Positions 39,128 through 46,750 of a stretch of DNA of 64,000 bases are shown here, piece by piece. Origin of the DNA: a virus; IMG/VR virus record IMGVR_UViG_3300044800_000040, positions 1-64,000 of that record; one strand, written 5' to 3'. How positions within the stretch are numbered: position 1 is the first letter of the stretch; every line of letters starts with the position of its first letter. Made by a program: the position numbers and the translations under genes. Under the pieces are notes generated by a model. That model was not told where the DNA came from. It searched no databases and worked only from the letters and a program-made list of their open reading frames with translations.

Positions 39128-41095
39128 CTAGCCGCAGACCACCGCATAACAGGACAGGACGAGGCCGGCCCGGCCGCTGGCGTAGTAGGGCTCCTTGAAG
39201 CACTCCAGCACCAGGGCGGCGTGGGGGTTGTCCCCCTTGATCAGCACGCTGGTGAAGTAGCCGAGCACCGAGCGGCGGATGGACTCCTCGTCCTGGTCTG
39301 CCAGGCCACGTAGGATGGTGGCGATGGGTGCCCAGGTCAGCTTGCCCTTGCCCATGAGCGCACGACACAGCTCGATGGTGGCAGACAGGTCAGCCGCCGC
39401 CTTGTCCACCATCTTGACCTGATCCGCAGGGGAGAGGTCGATGAGCGCCTCGAGGATGGACAGGGCGAGCCTGGCACTGCCCACGGCATTGCGTGCGATG
39501 AGCTCAACCACTTCTTCCGACACCTTGGCCTTCTCGGCACGGCATACCCGGTTGACCAGGGCAATGAGCTTGGCTTCGGTAAGGCTGCTCACCTCGTAGG
39601 TTGTGAGCCGGGTCTTGACCGTCGGCAGCAGCTTCTGCGGCTCGGTCGTCGCCATGAGCACGAACACATGACCCGGAGGATGCTCCAGCCCTTTCAGCAA
39701 GGCATTCTGGGCGTCATTGGTGAGCTTGTGGCAGTTGTGTACCAACACCCCACCTGCGAAGTAGCTGGGGTGCCCATCGATCTCGAGGTCATGGTATTCT
39801 ACGAAGCCGCGACGAATTTCATCACTTGTGAAATCACTCGGGCCAAGTCCTGCATCACCTCCTGATTCGTAAAGCGCAACACCACCCACCCGAACGAGTG
39901 CAGGAGCTCCGTCTTTTTCGTATCCAGCAGTGAATTCCGCCTCGACCTGTGCCCACGTCCGTCCACTTCTACGGCAATTTTCAACACAGAATTTGCGATG
40001 TCCACCTTGTAGCTGTTCGGGCACCCCGGTGCTTTCCCCGTCGGGATCACCACTTCCATCGGCCAACCAAGTGCCGTCGCCAGCAGGCGTTGAGGTTCTG
40101 TTGTCTTCCCGTTCCCTCCCCGCGCCCCCTTCCATATGCGAAGGGAGCCCTTGGCTGTCTTGGTCGCACGGGCCTTCTCCAATGTGATGGGGTTGGCCGA
40201 CGGGTTGTCTCGCTGCATGCGCTGACTGTGCGCCTGTCTCTCCGCAGCCCCCTCTGGGGTCTCCATCAGAAACCGCTTCCGACTGATGGAAATCTTTGCC
40301 GCAACTTGCGCGTTGTGCACCTTGGCACGGACTTCCGGAAGTGCCATCCGTCTCACCGCTGCACATGACCTGGAGCATGTCTGCTGATTGTACTTCTCCT
40401 GTCGGTTCGGAAAGAACGGCATCGGTGTACTGCATACTGGGCACGGTCTCGTCGTTGTCATTAGGAACCTCCGCAAGCATCGCTGGTGAGCTTGTGCGGT
40501 CCACATTATGACAATTCATGGGGTATAACAAGTCCCCCTCACGAAGATCACCAGCGGGCACCCACCCTCGCGTGGTGCGGAACAGGTGCTCCCGAGAGCA
40601 GCGGATGTCCCCTTGGTCAGTATGCACCCGCGCTGTGCGCTCCAAGGGCACCTTGTTGACAAAGTGGTTGAGCACTGTGCGGAATCCCTGCATGGATTGC
40701 ACAAGTTCGCCGGGCTGGATGTCTTGAATGGGTCGCACCCCGCCCAGGCACACGACAGGTGTGTCGGCCGCGAAGCACTCGTCCAGGAAGAAGACCCGGC
40801 ACGGCCCGGCCATCGGCTTGAGCCGCATCTGCTGGCGCAGGTCACGGATGGAGTCGATGCCGCGGAAGTCCGCGCTGTCCACTTCCTTGAAGTCCAGCTC
40901 CATGTTGCAGCCCAGTTCGGCGGCGACGATGCGGGCAAGGGTTGTCTTGCCACAGCCCGACGGGCCGAGGAACAACATGGAGTGCGGGATGTTCTCCCGG
41001 TCACGGGCCAGGACGTTGCGCAGGGACTCGATCACCTGGGGGTTACCAAGCATCTCGTCCAGGCTTTGCGGGCGGTGTTTATTGTACAGCGACAT
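39128..41095 (-). CDS. Clamp loader ATPase interrupted by an intein
   Basis: This 655-residue precursor has Walker A 'GPSGCGKTT' near residue 45 and 'FFLDE' at 102-106 directly followed by the intein (107-454), then 'CHKLTNDAQNALLKGLEHP', the rest of the Walker B/sensor region, 'MATTEPQKLL' and the C-terminal collar. The spliced product of 307 residues matches phage replication factor C-like clamp loader subunits (T4 gp44). It loads the sliding clamp encoded at 43986. Confidence 0.9.
   Translation of the reverse strand: MSLYNKHRPQSLDEMLGNPQVIESLRNVLARDRENIPHSMLFLGPSGCGKTTLARIVAAELGCNMELDFKEVDSADFRGIDSIRDLRQQMRLKPMAGPCRVFFLDECFAADTPVVCLGGVRPIQDIQPGELVQSMQGFRTVLNHFVNKVPLERTARVHTDQGDIRCSREHLFRTTRGWVPAGDLREGDLLYPMNCHNVDRTSSPAMLAEVPNDNDETVPSMQYTDAVLSEPTGEVQSADMLQVMCSGETDGTSGSPCQGAQRASCGKDFHQSEAVSDGDPRGGCGETGAQSAHAARQPVGQPHHIGEGPCDQDSQGLPSHMEGGAGREREDNRTSTPAGDGTWLADGSGDPDGESTGVPEQLQGGHRKFCVENCRRSGRTWAQVEAEFTAGYEKDGAPALVRVGGVALYESGGDAGLGPSDFTSDEIRRGFVEYHDLEIDGHPSYFAGGVLVHNCHKLTNDAQNALLKGLEHPPGHVFVLMATTEPQKLLPTVKTRLTTYEVSSLTEAKLIALVNRVCRAEKAKVSEEVVELIARNAVGSARLALSILEALIDLSPADQVKMVDKAAADLSATIELCRALMGKGKLTWAPIATILRGLADQDEESIRRSVLGYFTSVLIKGDNPHAALVLECFKEPYYASGRAGLVLSCYAVVCG
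39734..40777 (-). mobile_element. Intein in the clamp loader, inserted at DE/CH
   Basis: The 348-residue intein starts with Cys in 'CFAADTPVVC', has a B-block-like 'CSREHLFRTTRGWVPAGDL' near its residue 70 and ends 'GHPSYFAGGVLVHN' before +1 Cys. Between about its residues 105 and 325 the frame is low in hydrophobic order and matches no intein endonuclease; it is the shadow of the nuclease gene in another frame. The insertion splits the Walker B motif between Glu and Cys. Confidence 0.92.
39799..40461 (-). CDS. EDxHD-type homing endonuclease overprinted on the intein
   Basis: This 220-residue protein starts at ATG 40461 with GGAGG 7 bases upstream and is read in a different frame from the intein around it. 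It has a zinc finger (CPVC, then CSRSC near residues 8-36), a basic middle, and a Vsr-like core: 'VLKIAVEVDGRGHRSRRN' near 160 followed by 'KKTELLHSFGWVVLRF'. The Glu-Asp-x-His-Asp-like residues match the nuclease family found in fractured split-intein genes of phages. It should spread the intein by cutting intein-free alleles. Confidence 0.85.
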   Translation of the reverse strand: MTTTRPCPVCSTPMPFFPNRQEKYNQQTCSRSCAAVRRMALPEVRAKVHNAQVAAKISISRKRFLMETPEGAAERQAHSQRMQRDNPSANPITLEKARATKTAKGSLRIWKGARGGNGKTTEPQRLLATALGWPMEVVIPTGKAPGCPNSYKVDIANSVLKIAVEVDGRGHRSRRNSLLDTKKTELLHSFGWVVLRFTNQEVMQDLARVISQVMKFVAAS

Positions 41096-41098
41096 GAA

Positions 41099-43786
41099 TC
41101 ACTCCATGATGTTGTGGCCGCACTTGGGGCAGCCGAAGACCTTTTTCTTGGTGACCTTGTCGAAGCCCTTGCGCATGAATGCACTGCCGCAGGGGCACTG
41201 CTTGGCTACCAGCTCCTTGAGGTTGTACCAGGGCTCGTCGACCAGGGTGCATTCAACCTCGATCTCCAGGGGCACGATGATCCACTTCCACTCGGCGACA
41301 AGCTCCTTGGTCATTATACGCCGGCAGGCGTTGACGACCATGTCCAGCTCATCGGGGTCGATGCTCATGACAATGGAGTCGTGGATCTGGCCGATGGGAA
41401 ACGACTTCCACTTCTCCTTGCGGGCAAGCTCGGTGATTCTGGCGAACGACCAGAGCAGGCAGTGGAACGCGCTCCCTTGCACGGGGTAATTGATGGCGTC
41501 GTTCTTCATCATGAGCCCGCCACACTGGAAGCCGGTCAAGGTCTTGAAGTAGCCGCGCTTGCTGTATGCCTTGAGATGGTCCTCCTTCCACTGCTGGTAG
41601 ACCGGGAAGCGTTCGTACCAGAAGTGCCGCTCCACCTTCTCGATGTGCTTGGCGAAGGTGTCCTGATTGCGGATGCCAACCGAGGCCAGGTGCTCGCGCA
41701 GAGGGATGCCGTCCGCGGTCTCCTCGTGGATGCCGTCGGCCCAGAGCCCCTTGGCACAAGCCTTCCACCAGTCGCCGTAGAACTGGGGGAACACGAACTT
41801 GTTCTTTGCTGCCTGGCGCAGCGGCTTGCTGACTTGCTTCTCCTTGAGCTTGTAACACTCGGCCGCCATGTCCCGGTGCATGTCCGTCGAGTCGTCGAAG
41901 ATGTAGGTGAGCATGGTCGGGTCTTCGTGGTAGCACGCGGCAACACGCACCTCGACGCCGGAGTAGTCCAGCTCCATCATGATGTGCCCAGGGTGCGGCA
42001 GGATGGCCCGGCGAGTGATCTTCTGGCTTTCCGGGTCACGCTTGGGCACGTTCTGGAAGTTGGGGTTGGAGGAGCTGCTGCGGTAGGTCACCACCGTGTG
42101 CAGGTTGAAGAACGGGTGCATGTAGCCGTCGACCGTCTCCCGCACCCAACCACCCAGGTACGTGCCCCGGATCTTGTCCAGCTTGCGGTACTCGAGCAGG
42201 TCGTCCACGATGGGGATGTTCATGCTGCGCAGGGAGTCCGCATCAACCGAGGGCTTGCCGCTGGCTGTCTTCTTTGCGATCTCCACCCCCAGGTCTTCCA
42301 CAATGACCTTGGCGAGCTGGTCGTCCGAGTCGAGGTTGTAGTTCGCCCCGTACCTGGCACGTAGCCCCTTGCCGAGCTTGGAGTCCATCACGGTGGCCTT
42401 GAGGTTCTTGCAGCGCCTGTCCAGATGGGAGAGCTGGCGGTGGCAGTAGTCCATGTCCATGCGCAGCCCTTTGACCTCGGCGTCGACCAGGGCAATCGCC
42501 CCGTCGTGCAGCAGGGTGTACGCTGGCATCAGCTTGCGCCGGGCCATCTCCTCCTTCTGCTTGAGCATGAGCCGGTGCTGCACCAGGGCATCCGTGCCGC
42601 CATACTTGAGCAGGGCGTCGATGGGTGCCTGGTGGATGCGGTTCATGGAGTTGGCGTTCTTGCGGTCCTTGCTCTCCAGGTACTTGCTGATCTGGGTCGA
42701 GTAGTCTGCCTGGCCGAAGTTGACATACGACTGGAACTTGAGGCCGTGTACTCCCTGGCGGTTGTCCAGGACGTGCGCTGCCAGCATGGAGCACCAATCC
42801 CAGGACTGCACTCTCTGGCGCAAGGCAACGATCGACCACAGCTGCTCGAACTTGAGGCCATGCGCCGACTTGCGCAGACCCTCGTCCGCCAGCATGACCC
42901 GCATGGCCGTCTGCACTTCCTTGTCGTGCATGGTGAAGGCTACGGCATGACCTGGGTCCTGGCATACCGATGCAGTGAAGATGCGGTGCCCCTCCGCTTG
43001 AGGTTTGCGTCCAGTTGTCTCCCAGTCAAAGGAGACGACGTTGTCGCGCCTCTTGGGCAGACTTCGCAGGTAGTTGATGACTTGCTTGGGCTCCCACAAG
43101 ATCTCAACCCCATCGGTGGGGTCTTCCCATGCGGGCAGGGGCTGGTCGACCAGGGTCAGCGCCGCCTTGAGGTCTTGCTTCCAGATCGTCCAGATGGCCT
43201 CGAGGTTCTCCATGCGCATGATGTAGCTGGGGTGGTAGGTCGGGCACACCCAAGCGCCGTATGTGTGCTCCGGGATGTGCCAGCCGCGCCACTTGCCAAT
43301 ACCCCCGGCACTGCGCTCGCTGTCGTCCTCCTCGTCCTCGAGGTAGCGGGGCTCGAGGATGGACTGCACCGCCACGTTGCCCAGGGGAATGATCAGCGAG
43401 GGCTTGTAGCGTTCGATGGCTTCCAGTACCCGGGGGCGGCAGCACTCGATCTCGATGTCCTCGGGGGTTCTGTTCTCTGGCGGCCGGCAGTTCACTGCGT
43501 TGGTCTTCCAGCAGTCCCGGTCGAGATCGATGTCCAGCTCGGCCAGGGTGTCGCGCAGGGTCTGGCCTGCCTTGCCCACCAGTTGGGTGTTGCGCACGTC
43601 CTCGGTGCGCCCTGGTGCCTCGGCTATGATCAGGATGCCCTTGCGCCCTTTGCCAGTTGGCTCCATGCGTGGAGAGCGGCAGGTCTTCCAAAGCCCGCAC
43701 CCGTCACAACCCAGGGCACGGGGGCTGCCCTTGGCACGGGCCTTGGAGATGACCGTGGTGACTTCGGATGCCTTAAAGAAGGCCAT
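41099..43786 (-). CDS. Uracil-DNA glycosylase-DNA polymerase A fusion with zinc ribbon
   Basis: This 895-residue protein has three parts. Residues 1-215 are a family 4-like uracil-DNA glycosylase: CDGCGLWKTC, 'IAEAPGRTEDVRNTQLVGKA' near 52, 'NAVNCRPPENRTP' near 95 and 'PTYHPSY' near 180. Residues 245-430 are a 3'-5' exonuclease with 'VSFDWETTG' near 252. Residues 470-850 are a family A polymerase: motif A 'MELDYSGVEVR' near 602, motif B 'RQAAKNKFVFPQFYG' near 655, motif C 'IHDSIVMSI' near 800 with Ser where Glu is usual. A zinc ribbon (CPCG...CPKCG) ends it. Confidence 0.9.
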   Translation of the reverse strand: MAFFKASEVTTVISKARAKGSPRALGCDGCGLWKTCRSPRMEPTGKGRKGILIIAEAPGRTEDVRNTQLVGKAGQTLRDTLAELDIDLDRDCWKTNAVNCRPPENRTPEDIEIECCRPRVLEAIERYKPSLIIPLGNVAVQSILEPRYLEDEEDDSERSAGGIGKWRGWHIPEHTYGAWVCPTYHPSYIMRMENLEAIWTIWKQDLKAALTLVDQPLPAWEDPTDGVEILWEPKQVINYLRSLPKRRDNVVSFDWETTGRKPQAEGHRIFTASVCQDPGHAVAFTMHDKEVQTAMRVMLADEGLRKSAHGLKFEQLWSIVALRQRVQSWDWCSMLAAHVLDNRQGVHGLKFQSYVNFGQADYSTQISKYLESKDRKNANSMNRIHQAPIDALLKYGGTDALVQHRLMLKQKEEMARRKLMPAYTLLHDGAIALVDAEVKGLRMDMDYCHRQLSHLDRRCKNLKATVMDSKLGKGLRARYGANYNLDSDDQLAKVIVEDLGVEIAKKTASGKPSVDADSLRSMNIPIVDDLLEYRKLDKIRGTYLGGWVRETVDGYMHPFFNLHTVVTYRSSSSNPNFQNVPKRDPESQKITRRAILPHPGHIMMELDYSGVEVRVAACYHEDPTMLTYIFDDSTDMHRDMAAECYKLKEKQVSKPLRQAAKNKFVFPQFYGDWWKACAKGLWADGIHEETADGIPLREHLASVGIRNQDTFAKHIEKVERHFWYERFPVYQQWKEDHLKAYSKRGYFKTLTGFQCGGLMMKNDAINYPVQGSAFHCLLWSFARITELARKEKWKSFPIGQIHDSIVMSIDPDELDMVVNACRRIMTKELVAEWKWIIVPLEIEVECTLVDEPWYNLKELVAKQCPCGSAFMRKGFDKVTKKKVFGCPKCGHNIME

Positions 43787-43976
43787 GCACTACACCGGCA
43801 GCTTGTGCTGTTCCAGGGGGGAACAGGTGATCATCACAAGTATGCGTGATGGAATGCACCTCCTCGGTCATTGCACATTTGCGGAAGCGCCGGGCCTTCC
43901 CTTTCTTGGGAGCTTCGTTGCGAGTGACCCTGGCAGCCTGGACGCAGGTATAGCACGCCTTCGTTTTGTCGCGCAT
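43773..43976 (-). CDS. Small Cys-containing basic protein
   Basis: This 67-residue protein (MRDKTKACYTCVQAARVTRN) has CYTC near residue 8 and Cys/His residues later (KCAMTEE, THTCDDH) that could bind zinc. A strong AGGAGG precedes the start. It overlaps the polymerase start by 14 bases and lies between the clamp and polymerase genes. Confidence 0.6.
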   Translation of the reverse strand: MRDKTKACYTCVQAARVTRNEAPKKGKARRFRKCAMTEEVHSITHTCDDHLFPPGTAQAAGVVHGLL

Positions 43977-43985
43977 GTCAGCCTC

Positions 43986-45011
43986 CTACACCAGCGAGAT
44001 GGCGTGCATGAAGTTGTCCCCGGTGAACAACATGGCGTTCTCCGAGACCGTGGTCTCCTCAAGGTGCGCCAGGATCTCGATGAGGAACTGCGGGTTGATG
44101 ACGACCTCGCGCTGCTCGCCGTCGTACTTGATGCGCCCGGTCTCCTCGAGCCAGCCGATCTTGCCCTGGGCCTTGACGGTGACCTTGCCCGGCTCCAGCA
44201 CCAGGGTGACCTCCTCATCGGAGTCGAAGTCCTTCTGGCTGAAGACTCCGGCACGCGACAGCATGTCGGTCACCATCTCCTGGGGCAGCATGAGGTCTTC
44301 GCCCTCAACGGAGAGGAAGTCGTCAAGGTCGGGGAACTTGTACTCCTCGTGGTCGATGGTGCGTGCGGACAGGATGGTGCCGGCTTCGGTGCGGAAGTGG
44401 ACCCAGCCGTCAACGACGCACTGGTCGACCACCTTGAACGCAAGCAGGGCACGGCATGTCGCCGCAGGGATGAGCACCTCGGCCTTGATGGCTCCGTCCT
44501 TCATCTTCCAGCGGGTGATGCGGAACTGGTCACAGGTCTCCAGCAACGCACCGTCCACATGCACGCAGGTCAGCGCCGGCTTGGTCATGTCCCGGCTGGC
44601 GCTGAACAGGACGAAGCGGAGCCCCTCCAGGAAGTTCTCGGGCAGCTTGTTCCACTTCTTGGCAGCGTTGATGCTGTCCAGGGGCAGGCGCACTTCGCTG
44701 TCCAGGCGGATGCCCGCGTTCAGCTTCTTGCCCTTGATGAGCAACTGGCTGCCCTCGTCGCCCTGGGTGACCTCGAGGATCAGGGTCTCGTCCTTGATGC
44801 GGGTCAGCAGCTTGTGCAGCTCCTCGGCCTGGACAGCACCCTCGAAGCCGACCTTGATCGGATGGGAGACGGCCAGCTCGTCGTTGAAGGTGACAACCCG
44901 GTCACCCATGAACGCGAACGAAGTGGAGTGCTCGACGATTTCCTTATTTGCCAGACCGGGACGCACCTTGGTGAGTGCGTCCAGCAGTTCGCTTGTTTTG
45001 ACCTTGGCCAT
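43986..45011 (-). CDS. Sliding clamp (DnaN-like)
   Basis: This 341-residue protein begins MAKVKTSELLDALTKVRPGL and shows the repeated beta-clamp pattern (FAFMGDRVVTFNDELAV; LEVTQGDEGSQLLIKG; VTVKAQGKIGWLEETGRI) with the closing 'FTGDNFMHAISLV', like the 'MPMRL/ISLV' end of DnaN-type clamps. It should be a dimeric or trimeric ring that tethers the polymerase. AAGGAGG precedes the ATG at 45011. The next small gene upstream overlaps its start by 68 bases. Confidence 0.85.
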   Translation of the reverse strand: MAKVKTSELLDALTKVRPGLANKEIVEHSTSFAFMGDRVVTFNDELAVSHPIKVGFEGAVQAEELHKLLTRIKDETLILEVTQGDEGSQLLIKGKKLNAGIRLDSEVRLPLDSINAAKKWNKLPENFLEGLRFVLFSASRDMTKPALTCVHVDGALLETCDQFRITRWKMKDGAIKAEVLIPAATCRALLAFKVVDQCVVDGWVHFRTEAGTILSARTIDHEEYKFPDLDDFLSVEGEDLMLPQEMVTDMLSRAGVFSQKDFDSDEEVTLVLEPGKVTVKAQGKIGWLEETGRIKYDGEQREVVINPQFLIEILAHLEETTVSENAMLFTGDNFMHAISLV

Positions 45012-45165
45012 CGAGAACCTCCTTGATGAGTTGCAGCGCGGGCTTGCGCGTTGAGTGTCGAGTAGGAAGCAGATCCCAGTAGGAGTGCAGGACTGCGTAT
45101 GCCCCGGAGCTTCGCACCATCTCCAACACATGGGGCACCTCCGCTCCGGCCAAGTAGATGATCAC
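44944..45165 (-). CDS. DpdA N-terminus-like mini-protein 3
   Basis: This 73-residue protein starts at GTG 45165 after AAGGAACAGAA: V/M-IIYLAGAEVPH, then 'AYAVLHSYWDLLP'. The 'IIYLAG....VL.SY' pattern is that of the first 35 residues of the DpdA gene product at 45541-46593. Its C-terminus overlaps the clamp gene and is basic. It shares a GTGA overlap with mini-protein 2. Confidence 0.65.
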   Translation of the reverse strand: MIIYLAGAEVPHVLEMVRSSGAYAVLHSYWDLLPTRHSTRKPALQLIKEVLDGQGQNKRTAGRTHQGASRSGK

Positions 45166-45320
45166 TTCTGTTCCTTCTTGAGCTCCGCCATGCACGCAGT
45201 CGTGTCACGTGCCTGGTTCGGGCTGGTTCTGAAGTAGCTGATCAGCACAGTCGCCACGGCACCGATGTCGGCGAACATGGCGAGATGTACTTTCTCCGCG
45301 TTGGCGATGTAGACAATCAT
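45162..45320 (-). CDS. DpdA N-terminus-like mini-protein 2
   Basis: This 52-residue protein reads MIVYIANAEKVHLAMFADIG, then 'ATVLISYFRTS' and a Lys-rich end. It repeats the 'xIVYIAxx....VLISYF' layout of the DpdA N-terminus and of the two other mini-proteins. ATGA links it to the gene before it. No catalytic residues are present. Confidence 0.65.
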   Translation of the reverse strand: MIVYIANAEKVHLAMFADIGAVATVLISYFRTSPNQARDTTACMAELKKEQK

Positions 45321-45541
45321 GCCACGCTCTCCGGGTAGTTGAGCAGGAGTTCGTGCATGGCGTCCTTGAGTGCCTCCTTGGTCATCTTGTACTCGTCCGG
45401 CCTGGAGAGGAAGTTGGGCTCCACCCGCAGGAATGCTTTGCTGGCCTGTGCCACTTTGTGCAGGCGGCGAGCGTAGGAGCGCAGCATGTTGCACTCCTCA
45501 CAGCCGCTCACAATCCCTTCAATCCTCGGTGTGCGGGTCAT
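45317..45541 (-). CDS. Hypothetical 74-residue protein after dpdA
   Basis: This protein (MTRTPRIEGIVSGCEECNML) has a CxxC (CEEC) near residue 14 and two helices rich in Arg/Lys and Leu. Its ATG overlaps the dpdA stop codon (TGATG). It may be a small partner in the modification cluster; function is unknown. Confidence 0.6.
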   Translation of the reverse strand: MTRTPRIEGIVSGCEECNMLRSYARRLHKVAQASKAFLRVEPNFLSRPDEYKMTKEALKDAMHELLLNYPESVA

Positions 45542-46593
45542 CACAGGAACCCCTTCCGGGTTGTCGGCTTCTTGAACGCCCAGGGATACTCCGGCAGAGC
45601 GTTCTGGAGGTCGAGGAAGTAGATCAAGTTGGCCTTGTCGCGCAGCAGGTAGTCGTTCGCCAGGCCCGGTTCGATGATGCGCTCGAGGCCGCGTGCGTTG
45701 CCGTCTGCCTTTGCCATGAAACGCTCGCTCTCGCCAAGCTCGTAGTCCGCGGGCACGGTGGTGAACTCGGACTTGCCCATCGGCAGCTCCTTGCTGTCGA
45801 GGTAGTCCATGACCACTCGCTGGACAGCCTGGGGCATGGTGGAGAAGTGCGCGCCGGCTTCCGTGGTGTTCGGCGACCTGGCACTCACGAAGATCTTCCA
45901 GGCTTCCTCAAGGTAGTCGTACTTGCCGCCCTTCCACCTGGGCACGTAGATGCTGCCCATGCGCGAGGACATCAGCCAGGAGGTGGAGTCGACGCTGAAC
46001 CAGGGGTAGCGGATCATGAGCCGCAGGCTGGTCATGCCGAAGCCGTGGACGCGCACCTTGGGCATGCCGTCCGGCCCGCAGATGTGCTCACCGAAGATAG
46101 AGTCGAGCCAGGGCTGCAGGTCCCGGGTAGCGATGGGCACCATGCCGCCGAGGGCAATGTAGTCGTACTGCTCCATGTACTCGTGCAGGTACTTCACGTC
46201 CTCGCCGTAGTGGAAGCACGGCATCGGGCGCAGCCCCTGGCGCTCCATCGCTTTCTGGTTGTCGCGGGTGCCCTCGGGGTCACCGATCTCGTCGAGGTTG
46301 GCGTACACCTCGAGGTACTTCTTGTTCGCTTTGATGAAGTCGCAGTATTCCTTGATGTCGATGGTGACGCCCTTGGTGAATGCGGAGTACGCACCCGAGT
46401 CCAAGAACAGCTTGATGTCGCGGCTCATGACTTGCTCCTTGTGAGTGGTGCGCGCCGCACGCATGGTGGCGTGCCTGTCCTGTCCAGCCTCGCAGACGTA
46501 GAAGTACGAGATGAGGCGGTACGGCGGGCCGTCCTCCAGCACCATCGCTTCACGTCCGGCCGAGCCGGTCTCACCTGCGAGGTAGATTTCCAT
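45541..46593 (-). CDS. dpdA: DpdA-like DNA 7-deazaguanine transglycosylase
   Basis: This 350-residue protein resembles phage TGT-fold enzymes that exchange guanine in DNA for preQ0 or a derivative. An N-terminal 'MEIYLAG' segment with 'RLISYFYV' precedes the core: 'LFLDSGAYSAFTKG' near residue 60 (catalytic Asp candidate), 'YANLDEIGDPEG' near 95, 'CFHYGEDVKYL' near 125, 'ALGGMV' near 148 and 'VHGFGMTSL' near 185. AAGGAGCAAC before ATG 46593 supports the long start; a second site before an internal ATG (46428) is also good. It works downstream of folE, queC, queD and queE nearby. Confidence 0.85.
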   Translation of the reverse strand: MEIYLAGETGSAGREAMVLEDGPPYRLISYFYVCEAGQDRHATMRAARTTHKEQVMSRDIKLFLDSGAYSAFTKGVTIDIKEYCDFIKANKKYLEVYANLDEIGDPEGTRDNQKAMERQGLRPMPCFHYGEDVKYLHEYMEQYDYIALGGMVPIATRDLQPWLDSIFGEHICGPDGMPKVRVHGFGMTSLRLMIRYPWFSVDSTSWLMSSRMGSIYVPRWKGGKYDYLEEAWKIFVSARSPNTTEAGAHFSTMPQAVQRVVMDYLDSKELPMGKSEFTTVPADYELGESERFMAKADGNARGLERIIEPGLANDYLLRDKANLIYFLDLQNALPEYPWAFKKPTTRKGFL

Positions 46594-46750
46594 GTTGCTC
46601 CTTCTGTGCTTTGACCCAGACGGCGATGGACGGATGCTCCGCGCCGCGCCTGCTCCTGATGGCGAAGAACGAGGTGAGCCGGTAGGGGTAGAACTGGATC
46701 ATGTGTTCGTCCATCTCCATCTCCCCCTTGCCGGCCGCGTAGATGATCAT
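46571..46750 (-). CDS. DpdA N-terminus-like mini-protein 1
   Basis: This 59-residue protein begins MIIYAAGKGEMEMDEHM, then 'FYPYRLTSFFAIRSRR'. It repeats the DpdA N-terminal layout (IYxAG then RLxSFF). Its ATG directly follows the folE stop (TAGATG) and its end overlaps the dpdA start by 23 bases. Three such mini-proteins and DpdA itself share this domain. Confidence 0.7.
   Translation of the reverse strand: MIIYAAGKGEMEMDEHMIQFYPYRLTSFFAIRSRRGAEHPSIAVWVKAQKEQHGNLPRR

Noticed and set aside
39734-40777. A split ('fractured') clamp loader gene with two separate halves
   Set aside because: The host frame stays open from start to end without a stop, so the sequence as given encodes one continuous precursor. 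An assembly error cannot be excluded.
41313-41318. Promoter GCGTATAAT inside the polymerase gene
   Set aside because: The bases are fully explained as codons of a conserved stretch (RRIMT), there is no gene start nearby, and one chance match in 39 kb is possible.
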